A stretch of 64,000 bases of DNA from Paraburkholderia kururiensis (GCF_034424375.1 NZ_CP139965.1:682001-746000), one strand, 5' to 3'. Shown: positions 1 through 8,727, numbered from the stretch's first letter. Program-made: numbers and translations. Notes: generated from the sequence alone by a model not told the origin.

Positions 1-34
1 GCGTGTTCCACCTTGCACGAATGAGGGGACAACC

Positions 35-1126
35 ATGTTGAAGACACTTCTCGCGGGCTGGCTCGCGCTCATGCTCGCGGCTTGTTTCGCGACCTTCTCC
101 TGGGCCGCGACGCCGCCGGCGCGCTACAAGATCGTGACGGGCCCTGAGCGCGGCACGTACATCCAGATCGGGCAGGATCTGTCGAAATGGGTGGCGGAGC
201 CGGCCGGCATCGATCTGGAGGTGATGCCATCGAAGGGTTCCGCGGAAAACGTGCAGCGCATGCGCTACGAGCCCGGCGTGAAGCTTGCGCTCGTGCAGTC
301 GGACGTGTACCAGGCTTATCTCGACATGGCGAACGCGGGCAACCCGGATGCGGGCAGCACGATTCGTCCATTGCGGCTCATCATGCCGCTCTACGACGAA
401 GAGATTCATTTCCTCGTGCGCGCGGACTCGCCGTTGCGAAGCATCAACGAGATCAAGGACAAGACCATCAGCGTGGGCCTCATCGGCAGCGGCACGGCAC
501 AGTCGGCCACCACGTTGTACCGGCTGATGTTCGGCCAGCCCATTCCCGAACAGAACGTGCAGCACTTCAGCAACGAAGACGCGCTCGCCGCGCTGATCGT
601 CAAGAAGATCGACGTGGCCGTGGTGGTGGCCGGGCAACCGGCCAAGCTCTTCACCGACATGAACCCCGATTTGCTGCAACAGCTGCGCATTCTGCGCGTG
701 GACCCATCCGCGCCCGAAACGGCGCGCGCGCAGCAGGCCTATTTCCCCGCGACGATCCGCACCTCCAGCTACCCGAACTGGCTCAAGGAGGACGTGCCCA
801 CGTTCACCGTGAAAGCGTTTCTCGTGACGTACGACTACGGCCTGCGCGACACCGTCTTCCATCTCAACCGCTTCGCCGATTCGCTTTGCGAGAACTTCGA
901 CAACCTTCAGGAGCACGGGCATCCGAAGTGGAAGCAGGTCAAGCTGGAGTTGCCGAATCTCGGCAAGGGGTGGCAGTACTATCCGCCCGTCGAAAGGCGC
1001 CTGCGCGCGTGCATTGCGCGGCGAGCGGAGGGCGGCAATGGAGCGCCACAAGAGGCCGCCACGCGCAGAGCCGCGCCAAGAACGAACTGCACGAATCAGG
1101 AGCGTCTGCTTCTGCTGTGCAAGTGA
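35..1126 (+). CDS. TAXI-family TRAP transporter solute-binding protein
   Basis: Predicted periplasmic ligand-binding protein of the TAXI class, which normally delivers small carboxylates to a TRAP permease. The 363-residue product starts with a hydrophobic export signal (residues 1-24) containing a lipobox-like LAAC at 14-17, so it may be a lipoprotein; cleavage after SWA is the alternative. The mature part opens with the family-typical ITGPERGTY-like segment (here VTGPERGTYIQIGQ), and SKGSAENVQRM and GSGTAQSA segments follow. The start is supported by an AGGGGAC ribosome-binding site. The last about 35 residues are hydrophilic, cysteine-containing and unlike the family, possibly a lineage-specific tail. 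No TRAP permease gene lies downstream; what lies upstream is outside the window. Family call is firm, ligand unknown. Confidence 0.88.
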   Translation: MLKTLLAGWLALMLAACFATFSWAATPPARYKIVTGPERGTYIQIGQDLSKWVAEPAGIDLEVMPSKGSAENVQRMRYEPGVKLALVQSDVYQAYLDMANAGNPDAGSTIRPLRLIMPLYDEEIHFLVRADSPLRSINEIKDKTISVGLIGSGTAQSATTLYRLMFGQPIPEQNVQHFSNEDALAALIVKKIDVAVVVAGQPAKLFTDMNPDLLQQLRILRVDPSAPETARAQQAYFPATIRTSSYPNWLKEDVPTFTVKAFLVTYDYGLRDTVFHLNRFADSLCENFDNLQEHGHPKWKQVKLELPNLGKGWQYYPPVERRLRACIARRAEGGNGAPQEAATRRAAPRTNCTNQERLLLLCK

Positions 1127-1250
1127 GAGACTCGATCAAACGTTTGTATGAATCCGGCTGCGGCGTTGGGCGCAATGGTGTGCGCAATGGCTCGCAGACG
1201 CCGCGATTTTTTCAGGTGCGCAACGCACACTGGCCACACGAACCCGCGCC

Positions 1251-1280
1251 TTGACATGCAACCTTATGGTTGCATATTAT
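1251..1280 (+). promoter_or_regulatory. Promoter with embedded palindromic operator (ArsR-type pattern)
   Basis: TTGACA at 1251-1256 and TATTAT at 1275-1280 form a near-consensus sigma-70 promoter with an 18-base spacer. The spacer is almost entirely a perfect inverted repeat, ATGCAACC-TTAT-GGTTGCAT at 1256-1275. A repressor bound there would block RNA polymerase. This arrangement resembles operators of ArsR regulators that are usually encoded beside SRPBCC genes, and the next gene is an SRPBCC gene; no ArsR gene is adjacent here. Confidence 0.75.
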
Positions 1281-1371
1281 CCTGATCGACGGCAGCGGCT
1301 GCGTCGGCACAGCATCCGGCGTCTCACGGTGCCGCGCACGCACGCCTTCCCCTGCACAAAGGAGCCCGATC

Positions 1372-1833
1372 ATGGCCGGCAGCACCTTCGTCTACGTCAC
1401 CTACATCCGCACGTCGCCCGAAGCGCTTTGGGACGCGCTCACCAGCCCCGCGTTCATGAAGCAGTACTGGTTCGGCATGCACATCGAAGCCGAGTGGAAA
1501 GCCGGTGCTTCGTGGAAGATGCTGTTCCCGGACGGGCGCGTGGCCGACACCGGCGAGATCGTGGCGTTCGACCCGCCGAAGCGGCTCGCCCTGCGTTGGC
1601 GCAACGAATTCAGGCCGGAGCTGAAGGAAGAAGGCTATTCGGTGTGCGTGATGGAGATCGAGCCCCAACCCAATGCGGCGAAGCTCACGGTCACGCACGC
1701 GATGGAACGCGACCTGCCGGATTCCGGCTTCATCAAGGCTGTTTCGGGCGGCTGGCCGCGTATTCTGTCGAACCTCAAGTCGCTGCTCGAAACCGGCCAG
1801 GTGGTGGCAGCGGCGCACCCCGAGGTGCATTGA
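1372..1833 (+). CDS. SRPBCC / AHSA1-type START-like domain protein
   Basis: Small cytoplasmic protein (153 aa) of the SRPBCC superfamily, whose members bind hydrophobic ligands in a deep helix-grip cavity; no specific substrate can be assigned. Visible features are the N-terminal VYVTYIRTSPEALWDALTS strand-helix and the WKAGASWKMLFPDGRVADTGE beta segment typical of the AHSA1 group. The ATG at 1372 follows an AAGGAG site and gives the usual family length; an upstream in-frame ATG at 1273 lies inside the promoter/operator and is unlikely. It appears to be the only gene on the transcript from the palindromic promoter at 1251-1280. Such proteins usually sit beside their ArsR repressor, which is missing here. 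Confidence 0.88.
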   Translation: MAGSTFVYVTYIRTSPEALWDALTSPAFMKQYWFGMHIEAEWKAGASWKMLFPDGRVADTGEIVAFDPPKRLALRWRNEFRPELKEEGYSVCVMEIEPQPNAAKLTVTHAMERDLPDSGFIKAVSGGWPRILSNLKSLLETGQVVAAAHPEVH

Positions 1834-1893
1834 GCGGCGCGCGGGCCACGGGCATGCCCTCGCCCGGGCGGGCCGCGCATCGCTGGAACGCCA

Positions 1894-2388
1894 CTACGAT
1901 CGGCCCCGGTCCGACTTGCCATCGTGCGGGCCCATCTCGCGCGCGGGCCAGTCGGTCCATCGGTCCGCGCGCGTTGCCTCATACGCCTCGTTCATCGGGT
2001 AGCGAATGCGGTTCTCGTCTTTTGGCGGCTCGCCGATCACTATCAGCCGCACCTCGGTATCCGTGTTGTTGATGAACGTGTGACAGATTCCCGTACCCGC
2101 CGGAAACGCCACGGAATCGCCCGGTTCGAGACGGTGCAGATGGCCGTCTATCCACACGTCCGGCGTGCCTTCCAGCACGAACACAAACTCCTCTTCGGCG
2201 CTTTCGGCGTGCGGATACGACGTGCGCCGTCCCGGCAGCAAGCGGTTGTGATGAATGCCGATGCGCGTCAGTCCCAATTTGCGGGCAAGCGGCGCGTTGA
2301 TCGCCATGCGCTCGGTGTCGCCCTTGTAGTGCTTGTTGTCTTCGTCTTCCAGTTCTGTCCAATGCCGGATGAAGCCGGGTCGTTCCAT
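1894..2388 (-). CDS. Cupin-domain protein
   Basis: A single-domain cupin of 164 residues. The conserved barrel lies around residues 45-125, with cupin motif 1 seen as HNRLLPGRRTSYPHAESAEE and motif 2 around GDSVAFPAGTGICHTFINN. Cupins of this size are often metal-dependent enzymes or ligand sensors, but the substrate cannot be read from sequence. It stands alone, convergent with the SRPBCC gene. A weak candidate promoter on the minus strand (TTGTAC at 2538-2533, 16-base spacer, TATGAA at 2516-2511) would start transcription about 115 bases upstream of the ATG. Upstream of the start is an AGGAGTC ribosome site. Confidence 0.85.
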   Translation of the reverse strand: MERPGFIRHWTELEDEDNKHYKGDTERMAINAPLARKLGLTRIGIHHNRLLPGRRTSYPHAESAEEEFVFVLEGTPDVWIDGHLHRLEPGDSVAFPAGTGICHTFINNTDTEVRLIVIGEPPKDENRIRYPMNEAYEATRADRWTDWPAREMGPHDGKSDRGRS

Positions 2389-3191
2389 GTGGGACTCCTT
2401 GTTGGCGTTGCTTTCGCCCTTCTGATTCAGTCTTTCGCGTCGTGACTGCGTGCCCGCATCGGGACACGTGCAACAAGCGCTTTAAACAGCGCCGCCATCG
2501 CAATTTAACATTCATACGAAATGGCGCGACACGTACAATGCGCCCGCCTCTTTTAACAAAATGGCGGGCACCACTCATACCCGCGATCGCGGTTTCCAGT
2601 TTGGCACCCCACCTGCGACACGCCGCAAGCCAATGCGGTTGGCTATCCATCGCTGCGCGTGTACCGCGCAGTCGTCGCGGCGTCTAAAGATTGCGGACGG
2701 CAAGCCGTTAAAGGAAGGGCAGCATTTCGGATATTGCTCAGTACCCGCTAAATTGTTACGCGTCCAAAAAGGACAGATTTGATGCTATAAACGCGGGACG
2801 GCGCCGCGACGCGGCGACCTCCCTCGGGCGAAAAGCTTTATCTGAAGATTGCCGCCCAGCACCACTGCTACACCATCAAATGCTGAGCCGCAGCCGATAT
2901 GGCTTCGGCCGCTTCGGCCATTGCGGCATGCTCCAGGGCAGACCGCGAGGGACAGTTTTTGAGTTTGTGCATGTGATCGCAAAGGACGGACAAATGCGCC
3001 TCGGCGTCGGCCCTTCTCCACTGCCCAGCCCGCGAAGCCGTGGGCGCATTTCGCGCAAGGCGACGCGCGCATGCGGCCATTTGTCTGGCAGTTTCGCGCG
3101 TTTCGTATTCAGGGTTCTTGCCGGTACATTCATTCCCGCGTTCGGCACCCTCTCGTTTCGTTCCTTCGTGCGCGGCACTTCGCTGATTTGT
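2389..3191. other. Long intergenic region, no gene recognised
   Basis: About 800 bases between the divergent cupin and binding-protein genes. Part of it is more AT-rich than its surroundings (2490-2570 and 2720-2790), and it may hold promoters in both directions, including the weak minus-strand one at 2511-2538. Open frames crossing it have no recognisable protein features. An in-frame ATG at 2994 with an AAAGGAC ribosome site would extend the downstream binding protein by 66 residues, but the added residues look non-coding. Confidence 0.5.
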
Positions 3192-3261
3192 GTGCGATTT
3201 GGTGCGCCATTTAGTGCGCGATTTCGTGTGCAATTGGGTGCGTTATCTGGTGCGCTATGGC
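3190..3261 (+). repeat. Six-copy degenerate 12-bp tandem repeat
   Basis: Six consecutive 12-base units, each of the form GTGYGYNATNNN, run from 3190 to 3261 without gaps (for example GTGCGCCATTTA, GTGCGCGATTTC, GTGCGTTATCTG). Because 12 is a multiple of three, they encode a four-residue repeat in the binding-protein frame (VRFG, APFS, ARFR, VQLG, ALSG, ALWL), just before or within its signal peptide. Confidence 0.75.
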
Positions 3262-4286
3262 TTGCGATGCTGTTCCCGGGCTTGCTGCTTGCAGCGGCGC
3301 CCGCGCTTGCGTACGACAACGTGCTGCGCGTGCTCGCATGGCCCGGCTACGCCGACAGCGACGTCGTAAAGACTTTCGAGTCGCGCTACAACGCGCACGT
3401 TGAAGTCACCTTTGTCGATTCGGACGAAGCGCTGTGGAGCAAGATGCACACGGGCAAGGTGCCGCAGTTCGACGTGCTGGCGGCCAACACCGCTGAGATT
3501 CATCGCTACACGCAGGAGAACCTGCTCGCGCCGCTCGATCTCGCGAGTCTGCCGAACACGCAACGTCAGTTGCCGCGTTTTCGTGCGCTGTCGTCCATCA
3601 AAGGGCTCACGCAGAACGGCAATGCGTACGGCATTCCGTTCACCTATTCGTCGATGGGTCTCATCTACGATCGCAAACAGGTGCCGGTGGCCCCGCGCTC
3701 GATGAACGAGCTATGGAATCCGCGCTACCGCGGCAAGGTGCTCGACTTCAACAGCGCGCAGCACAACTTCTCGTTCGCCGCGCTCGCACTCGGCTACACG
3801 CAGCCGTTCCAGTTGAGCCCCGAGCAGATGCACAAGATCGCGCTGAAGCTCGTGGACCTGCGTCGCAATCTGCTGACCTATTACACGCTGCCTGAAGAAG
3901 CCACGGCGTTCTTCGTGCAACACAAGGTTGCGCTCATGTTCGGCAATTACGGCACGCAGCAACTCGAGCAGTTGCGCAAAGCCGGGGCCGATGTCGGCTA
4001 CGTGATTCCCGACGAAGGCGCACTAGCATGGCTCGATTGCTGGGCGATGACGGTGGCCGCGAAGAACCGCGCGCTTGCGCTCGAGTGGATCAACTACATG
4101 CTGGAACCCGACGTCAGCGCGCTGCTGCCCCAACGCCAGGGGCTTGCCGATACGTTGACCGAACCGCCGGGCTATACGAGCGAACACGCCCACCTCGTCT
4201 GGATTCAACCCGTGGAAAACGCCGAACAGCGCGAGTCGCTGTGGAACCGCATCGTCTCGGGCGACCGGCCGGAGCGTTTCCAATGA
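3192..4286 (+). CDS. PotD/PotF-like periplasmic polyamine-binding protein coupled to a diguanylate cyclase
   Basis: Periplasmic extracellular solute-binding protein of the spermidine/putrescine type: VLRVLAWPGYADSDVVKTFE at the mature N-terminus and the segment YGIPFTYSSMGLIYDRK are family-typical. Cleavage is likely after ALA at the end of a hydrophobic stretch (about residues 25-40). The start is uncertain. GTG 3192 gives 364 residues, the family's usual length; GTG 3228 gives a shorter signal peptide; ATG 2994 has a better ribosome site but adds 66 unconvincing residues. The stop overlaps the next start (ATGA at 4283), so it is co-translated with a membrane diguanylate cyclase rather than with transporter permeases. 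This suggests a sensory role, delivering ligand occupancy to the cyclase, comparable to NspS-MbaA of Vibrio cholerae. Ligand is inferred. Confidence 0.85.
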   Translation: MRFGAPFSARFRVQLGALSGALWLAMLFPGLLLAAAPALAYDNVLRVLAWPGYADSDVVKTFESRYNAHVEVTFVDSDEALWSKMHTGKVPQFDVLAANTAEIHRYTQENLLAPLDLASLPNTQRQLPRFRALSSIKGLTQNGNAYGIPFTYSSMGLIYDRKQVPVAPRSMNELWNPRYRGKVLDFNSAQHNFSFAALALGYTQPFQLSPEQMHKIALKLVDLRRNLLTYYTLPEEATAFFVQHKVALMFGNYGTQQLEQLRKAGADVGYVIPDEGALAWLDCWAMTVAAKNRALALEWINYMLEPDVSALLPQRQGLADTLTEPPGYTSEHAHLVWIQPVENAEQRESLWNRIVSGDRPERFQ

Positions 4287-6103
4287 TCCGCTCGGGCCTG
4301 ACCTTCAAGCTCTCCATTCTGCTCGCGCTAATCGGCGTGCTTGCATCCGGGTCGACGGGCTACTACGCGTACCGCGCCAATCGCACCATGCTGGTGGGCG
4401 AAGCCAGTCGCAATCTGCTCACTTCGACAGAGCTGCTCGGCCAGCGCTTTTCGCAGACCATCGACGACATGGCCGCCGACACGCTCGTGCTCGCCGCCAT
4501 GCCGTCGTCCTCGCTCGTTGCGAGCGCCACGGACGACAAGGCCATCCGCCCGGACCGCGCGCGGCTCTCGCAGGTGTTCGCGAGCTTCATGAAGCACCAT
4601 TCCGAGTATCTGCAGGCGCGGCTCATTTCACGCGACGGTTATGGTCTGGAACGGATCCGCTTCGACCGCGAAGGCGCGGGCGCTACGCAGGTCGGCGACG
4701 AGAGCCTGCAGGAGAAGGGCCAGTTCGCGTACGTGTTCGACACGTTGGCGCTGCCGCCAGGCCGCGTGTATGTGGGACCCATCACCATCAATCACGAACA
4801 CGGCTCGCACTACGCCGAGGGCCGTCCCACGCTACGCCTTGCCACGCCCGTGGCGACGCCAGCCGGGCGCGTGGTGGGCGTGGTGGTGGTGGACGTGGAT
4901 CTGGCCGCGATGTTCCAGCGGCTGCAGGCCGACTTGCCTGCGGCTTACGACGTGTATCTCGCCAACGAATGGGGCGACTTCCTCGTGCATCCCGATGTGT
5001 CGAAAACCTTCGGTTTCGACAAAGGCCGCCGCATCCTCATGCAGGACAGTTTTCCCGCCACGCAGCCGCTCTTCGAGCGCTCGACAGACACGTTGCTTCT
5101 CAACGGCCTCGCTCACCCCGAACAGGCGCCGGGCGAAGTACTCGCCTTCGTGCGGCGACCCTTCGGGCAGACCGCCGGCAATCGCTTCATCGTGCTGGGT
5201 CTCGGCAAGCCGCTTGCGGGCGTGCTGACAGGCGCGAACCTGCTGGGCGACGAGATCGTGCGCATGGTGCTGGTTTCCAGCGCGCTCGCCATCCTGCTTG
5301 CCATCCTGTTCGCTCGCGCGCTCACGAAGCCTCTCCAGATCCTCACGCACGCCGCCACGCATTTCCTTTCCGAGCACACCATGGACCCGCTGCCGCTCAG
5401 GCGCACGGACGAAATCGGCGTGCTGGCCCGCTGCTTCGACCGCATGCGGCGCGAGATCCGCTCGCAGGTGAATGCGCTGCACGACAAGCAGCACGAACTC
5501 GTGCATCTGGCCAATCACGACGTGCTCACGGGCCTGCCTAATCGCATGCTCTTCATGCACCGGCTCGAAACGGCGATACGCCAGGCCGCCGCGCATCACG
5601 ACCGGCTGGCTGTGTTGTTCGTGGACCTGGACCGCTTCAAGCAGATCAACGACCAGTTCGGCCATTCCGTTGGCGACAGTGTGCTGACGGCCGTGGCCCG
5701 CCGCTTGCAGCAGGTATTGACCGGCGAGCACACGGTGGCGCGACTGGGCGGCGACGAGTTCATCGTGCTCGTGGAAGGTGCTCTGGCAACTGATCAGGCC
5801 TCCGAACTGGCGGATCGCATCGTGCGGGCACTCGACGACGACCTGCCCGTGGACGGCCGGCGCATGACCGTAGGCGCGAGCATCGGCATTGCGGAGTATC
5901 CGCAGGACGGCTCGTCCGCCCGCGAACTGCTGCTCAACGCGGATGCGGCCATGTATGCGGCGAAGTCGGAAGGACGCAGCTTCTCGCTGCGCTATTGCCA
6001 GCTGCCGGAAGTACAACGCTTGAAGGTAGCGGGTGCAAAGCCCGCTCAACACAACGACACGACGCCCATGCCGGCGCAGGACGACGCCGAACCGGTAGAG
6101 TAA
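4283..6103 (+). CDS. Membrane diguanylate cyclase with periplasmic sensor, HAMP and GGDEF
   Basis: Predicted inner-membrane enzyme (606 aa) converting two GTP to cyclic di-GMP. Order: transmembrane segment about residues 8-28, a large periplasmic sensor region (about 30-320, Cache-like), a second transmembrane segment (about 325-345), a HAMP linker (about 345-400), and a GGDEF domain (about 410-575). The active-site motif is intact (GGDEF at 489-493). The five residues before it lack the RxxD inhibitory I-site, which suggests weak product feedback. No EAL domain follows. The ATG overlaps the stop of the polyamine-type binding protein by the ATGA arrangement, which implies coupled translation and probably a shared signal. 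The gene is convergent with speB. Confidence 0.93.
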   Translation: MIRSGLTFKLSILLALIGVLASGSTGYYAYRANRTMLVGEASRNLLTSTELLGQRFSQTIDDMAADTLVLAAMPSSSLVASATDDKAIRPDRARLSQVFASFMKHHSEYLQARLISRDGYGLERIRFDREGAGATQVGDESLQEKGQFAYVFDTLALPPGRVYVGPITINHEHGSHYAEGRPTLRLATPVATPAGRVVGVVVVDVDLAAMFQRLQADLPAAYDVYLANEWGDFLVHPDVSKTFGFDKGRRILMQDSFPATQPLFERSTDTLLLNGLAHPEQAPGEVLAFVRRPFGQTAGNRFIVLGLGKPLAGVLTGANLLGDEIVRMVLVSSALAILLAILFARALTKPLQILTHAATHFLSEHTMDPLPLRRTDEIGVLARCFDRMRREIRSQVNALHDKQHELVHLANHDVLTGLPNRMLFMHRLETAIRQAAAHHDRLAVLFVDLDRFKQINDQFGHSVGDSVLTAVARRLQQVLTGEHTVARLGGDEFIVLVEGALATDQASELADRIVRALDDDLPVDGRRMTVGASIGIAEYPQDGSSARELLLNADAAMYAAKSEGRSFSLRYCQLPEVQRLKVAGAKPAQHNDTTPMPAQDDAEPVE

Positions 6104-6153
6104 AGCGCGGCGGCTTTCACGAAGGCCCAATGCTGCCGCGCCATTGCATCACA

Positions 6154-7116
6154 TCAGCGTGCGGCTACCTTGCGTTGCCGCCAGAGGCACAGCAGATCGC
6201 ACGCAATGTGCGCGGCGGCGAGCGCCGTGATCTCGCTCTGGTCGTAGGCCGGTGCCACTTCCACCACGTCGGCGCCCACCATGTTGACGCTCCCCAACCC
6301 TCGCACGATGGCGAGCGCCTGTGCAGACGTGAGGCCGCCGGGCACCGGCGTGCCCGTGCCCGGCGCGAACGCAGGGTCGAGACAGTCGATATCGAAGGTC
6401 AGATAGGTAGGCCGGTCGCCCACGATCGAAGCAATACGCTGGACCGCGGCGCGCGGCCCATGCTCGTGCACCCACGCCGCGTCGAGCAGATTGATGCCGA
6501 GAAAGTCGTCGTTCCACGTGCGAATGCCGACCTGCACCGACGTCTTCGGATCGATCAACCCTTCCTTCACAGCCTTGTAGAACATCGTGCCGTGGTTGAG
6601 GCTGTCGGGACTATCGTCGGCCCAGGTGTCGCAATGCGCATCGAAGTGAATGAGCGAAAGCGGCTTGCCGTACTTCTCCGCGTGCGCGATCAGCAGCGGA
6701 TATGTGACGTAGTGATCGCCGCCGAACGTGAGCATCTTCGCGCCCGACTTCAGGATGGTGCGGGCATGCTCGACGATGGCCGGTTTAATGGAAAGCGGAT
6801 TGTGCGCGTCGAACCAGCAGTCGCCGTAGTCGATCACGGCGAGCTGATCGAACGGATTGAAGCCCCATGGGTACGGGTGCAGTTCCGCGAGTTGCACGCT
6901 CGCCGCACGCACGCCCGCGGGCCCAAGACGTGCGCCGGAGCGAAACGTCGTCGCAAGATCGAGCGGTATGCCGGAGACGACGACATCCGCGCCGTCCAGT
7001 GTGCGCGTGTACGTGCGTCGCATGAACGAGAGCACGCCCGCGTAGGTGTTTTCGATAGAAGAACCGTAGAGAGAGGAGCGGCGGATCGCACCGTCGCCAT
7101 AGAGGAGCTCAGTCAT
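6154..7116 (-). CDS. speB: Agmatinase (ureohydrolase)
   Basis: Cytoplasmic Mn-dependent enzyme that hydrolyses agmatine to putrescine and urea. The 320-residue protein carries all ureohydrolase metal motifs: GGDH (132-135), FDAHCD (158-163) and DIDCLDPAF (242-250), followed by the GTGTPVPGG loop. Related guanidinobutyrase or guanidinopropionase activities cannot be excluded by sequence alone. It is last in the leftward set puuR-puuC-speB, 120 bases after puuC, and feeds putrescine into the degradation pathway encoded on both arms of the locus. Confidence 0.9.
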   Translation of the reverse strand: MTELLYGDGAIRRSSLYGSSIENTYAGVLSFMRRTYTRTLDGADVVVSGIPLDLATTFRSGARLGPAGVRAASVQLAELHPYPWGFNPFDQLAVIDYGDCWFDAHNPLSIKPAIVEHARTILKSGAKMLTFGGDHYVTYPLLIAHAEKYGKPLSLIHFDAHCDTWADDSPDSLNHGTMFYKAVKEGLIDPKTSVQVGIRTWNDDFLGINLLDAAWVHEHGPRAAVQRIASIVGDRPTYLTFDIDCLDPAFAPGTGTPVPGGLTSAQALAIVRGLGSVNMVGADVVEVAPAYDQSEITALAAAHIACDLLCLWRQRKVAAR

Positions 7117-7236
7117 GAAATGACCTGTTGGAGGACCGGCGCGTGCGCGCGTTCTGCGGCAACGTGCCGGGAGTCGGATTCATTGGGAACGCGGCGGCAC
7201 CTTGCGTACGCGCCGCCGCGCTGGCTTGCGAATCCT

Positions 7237-8727
7237 TTAGCGCAGCCGCACGAGCGTGGACTTCAGCTCGGTGTACTTCTCCAGTGCGTGCAACGACTTG
7301 TCGCGGCCGTTGCCCGATTGCTTGTAACCGCCGAAGGGGAAATTCATGTCGCCGCCTTCGTCGTAACAGTTGACCCATACGGTGCCCGCGCGCAGACGTC
7401 GTGCCACTTCGTGCGCCGTGGTGAGATTGCCGGTCCAGACCGCGGCGGCCAAGCCGTAGTCGCTGTCGTTGGCAATGCTGACCGCTTCGTCGATGGAGTC
7501 GAACGTGATGACCGAGAGCACCGGGCCGAAGATTTCTTCTCGCGCGATCTTCGCATCGGGCGCCGTGTCGAACACGGTAGGCTCCACATAGAAACCGCCC
7601 GACGACTCGTTCACGCGCGCACCGCCCGTCAGCAGCTTCGCTTCCTTGCGCCCCGCCTCGATATAGCCCAGCACACGATCGAGCTGCACCTGGTCCACGA
7701 TGGCCCCCATCGAGACCTTCGGATCGAGAGGATTGCCAGGTACATAGCTGCGTGCGGCGGCAATGACTTTCTCGATGAACACGTCTTTGATGTCGCGATG
7801 CACGAGTAGCCGCGAACCCGCCGTGCACATCTCGCCCATGTTGTAGAAGATCGCGCCGGCCGCGGCGTTGGCGGCGCGGTCCATGTCCGGGCAATCGGGC
7901 AACACGATGTTCGGCGACTTGCCGCCCAACTCGAGCCACACGCGCTTCAGATTCGATTGCCCCGCGTACTGCATGATGAGCTTGCCCACGTTCGTGGAAC
8001 CCGTGAACGCAAGGCAATCCACGTCGTTGTGAAGCGCGAGCAGCTTGCCGGGTTCGCCGCCGCCCGGCACCACGTTGAAGACCCCCGCCGGGAAGCCTGC
8101 TTCCTTCGCAAGCTGCGCGACCTTGATCGCCGTGAGCGGCGACTTTTCCGAGGGCTTCAGCACGACGCTATTGCCGGCGGCGAGCGCGGGGCCGAACTTC
8201 CATGCGGCCATCAGAATGGGGAAATTCCACGGCACCACGGCGGCCACTACGCCAAGCGGCTCACGCGTCACGAGCCCGACCAGATGATGGTCCGCGGGCG
8301 CGACTTCACCGCCCACCTTGTCGATGGCTTCGGCGAACCATTCGACGCAATAGGCCGCGCCCGGTACATCGACAGTTGTCGTGTCGCCGATCGGCTTGCC
8401 CGCGTCAAGCGTTTCGAGCAACGCGAGTTCGTCGAGATGCTCGCGCATCAACGCAGCCCAGCGCAGCAGAATGGCCTTGCGCTTGCGCGGGTTCAGCCCT
8501 GCCCACACCTGCGCGTCGAACGCGCGGCGTGCCGCGGCCACTGCCGCATCGACGTCGGCGGCACCACAGTCCGCCACCTTCGCAAGCACGCGCGCGTCGA
8601 TAGGGCTCACGCAGTCGAATGTCTTGCCCGACTGCGCATGGCGGTATTCGCCGTCGATGAATGCGCGCCCTTCGATTGCGAGCGTCGCGGCCTTGTCCTG
8701 CCAGTAAGCCAGAGTCGTCTTGTCCAT
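7237..8727 (-). CDS. puuC: Gamma-glutamyl-gamma-aminobutyraldehyde dehydrogenase
   Basis: NAD(P)-dependent aldehyde dehydrogenase of 496 residues that oxidises gamma-glutamyl-gamma-aminobutyraldehyde to gamma-glutamyl-GABA in the Puu pathway; it probably also handles 4-aminobutyraldehyde made by the transaminase SpuC. The catalytic pair is visible: Glu266 in LELGGK and Cys301 in NMGEMCTAGSR; the cofactor segment is VPWNFP (165-170) with FTGST at 241-245. Context with puuR, puuD, puuA and puuB decides the substrate; as a family member alone it could be a general aldehyde dehydrogenase. It lies 82 bases downstream of puuR, on the same strand. Confidence 0.9.
   Translation of the reverse strand: MDKTTLAYWQDKAATLAIEGRAFIDGEYRHAQSGKTFDCVSPIDARVLAKVADCGAADVDAAVAAARRAFDAQVWAGLNPRKRKAILLRWAALMREHLDELALLETLDAGKPIGDTTTVDVPGAAYCVEWFAEAIDKVGGEVAPADHHLVGLVTREPLGVVAAVVPWNFPILMAAWKFGPALAAGNSVVLKPSEKSPLTAIKVAQLAKEAGFPAGVFNVVPGGGEPGKLLALHNDVDCLAFTGSTNVGKLIMQYAGQSNLKRVWLELGGKSPNIVLPDCPDMDRAANAAAGAIFYNMGEMCTAGSRLLVHRDIKDVFIEKVIAAARSYVPGNPLDPKVSMGAIVDQVQLDRVLGYIEAGRKEAKLLTGGARVNESSGGFYVEPTVFDTAPDAKIAREEIFGPVLSVITFDSIDEAVSIANDSDYGLAAAVWTGNLTTAHEVARRLRAGTVWVNCYDEGGDMNFPFGGYKQSGNGRDKSLHALEKYTELKSTLVRLR

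Noticed and set aside
187..1254. Long plus-strand reading frame overlapping the TAXI gene
   Set aside because: Arg/Ala-rich translation with no domains; it is an out-of-frame shadow of the TAXI coding sequence in high-GC DNA.
2880..3191. N-terminal extension of the binding protein back to 2880 or 2994
   Set aside because: The added residues show no conservation-like pattern and would put over 60 residues before the signal peptide; 2994 has a ribosome site, so it is kept only as an alternative.
4832..6130. Antisense open frame of about 430 codons opposite the diguanylate cyclase
   Set aside because: His/Arg-rich shadow; the plus-strand frame has complete HAMP and GGDEF domains.
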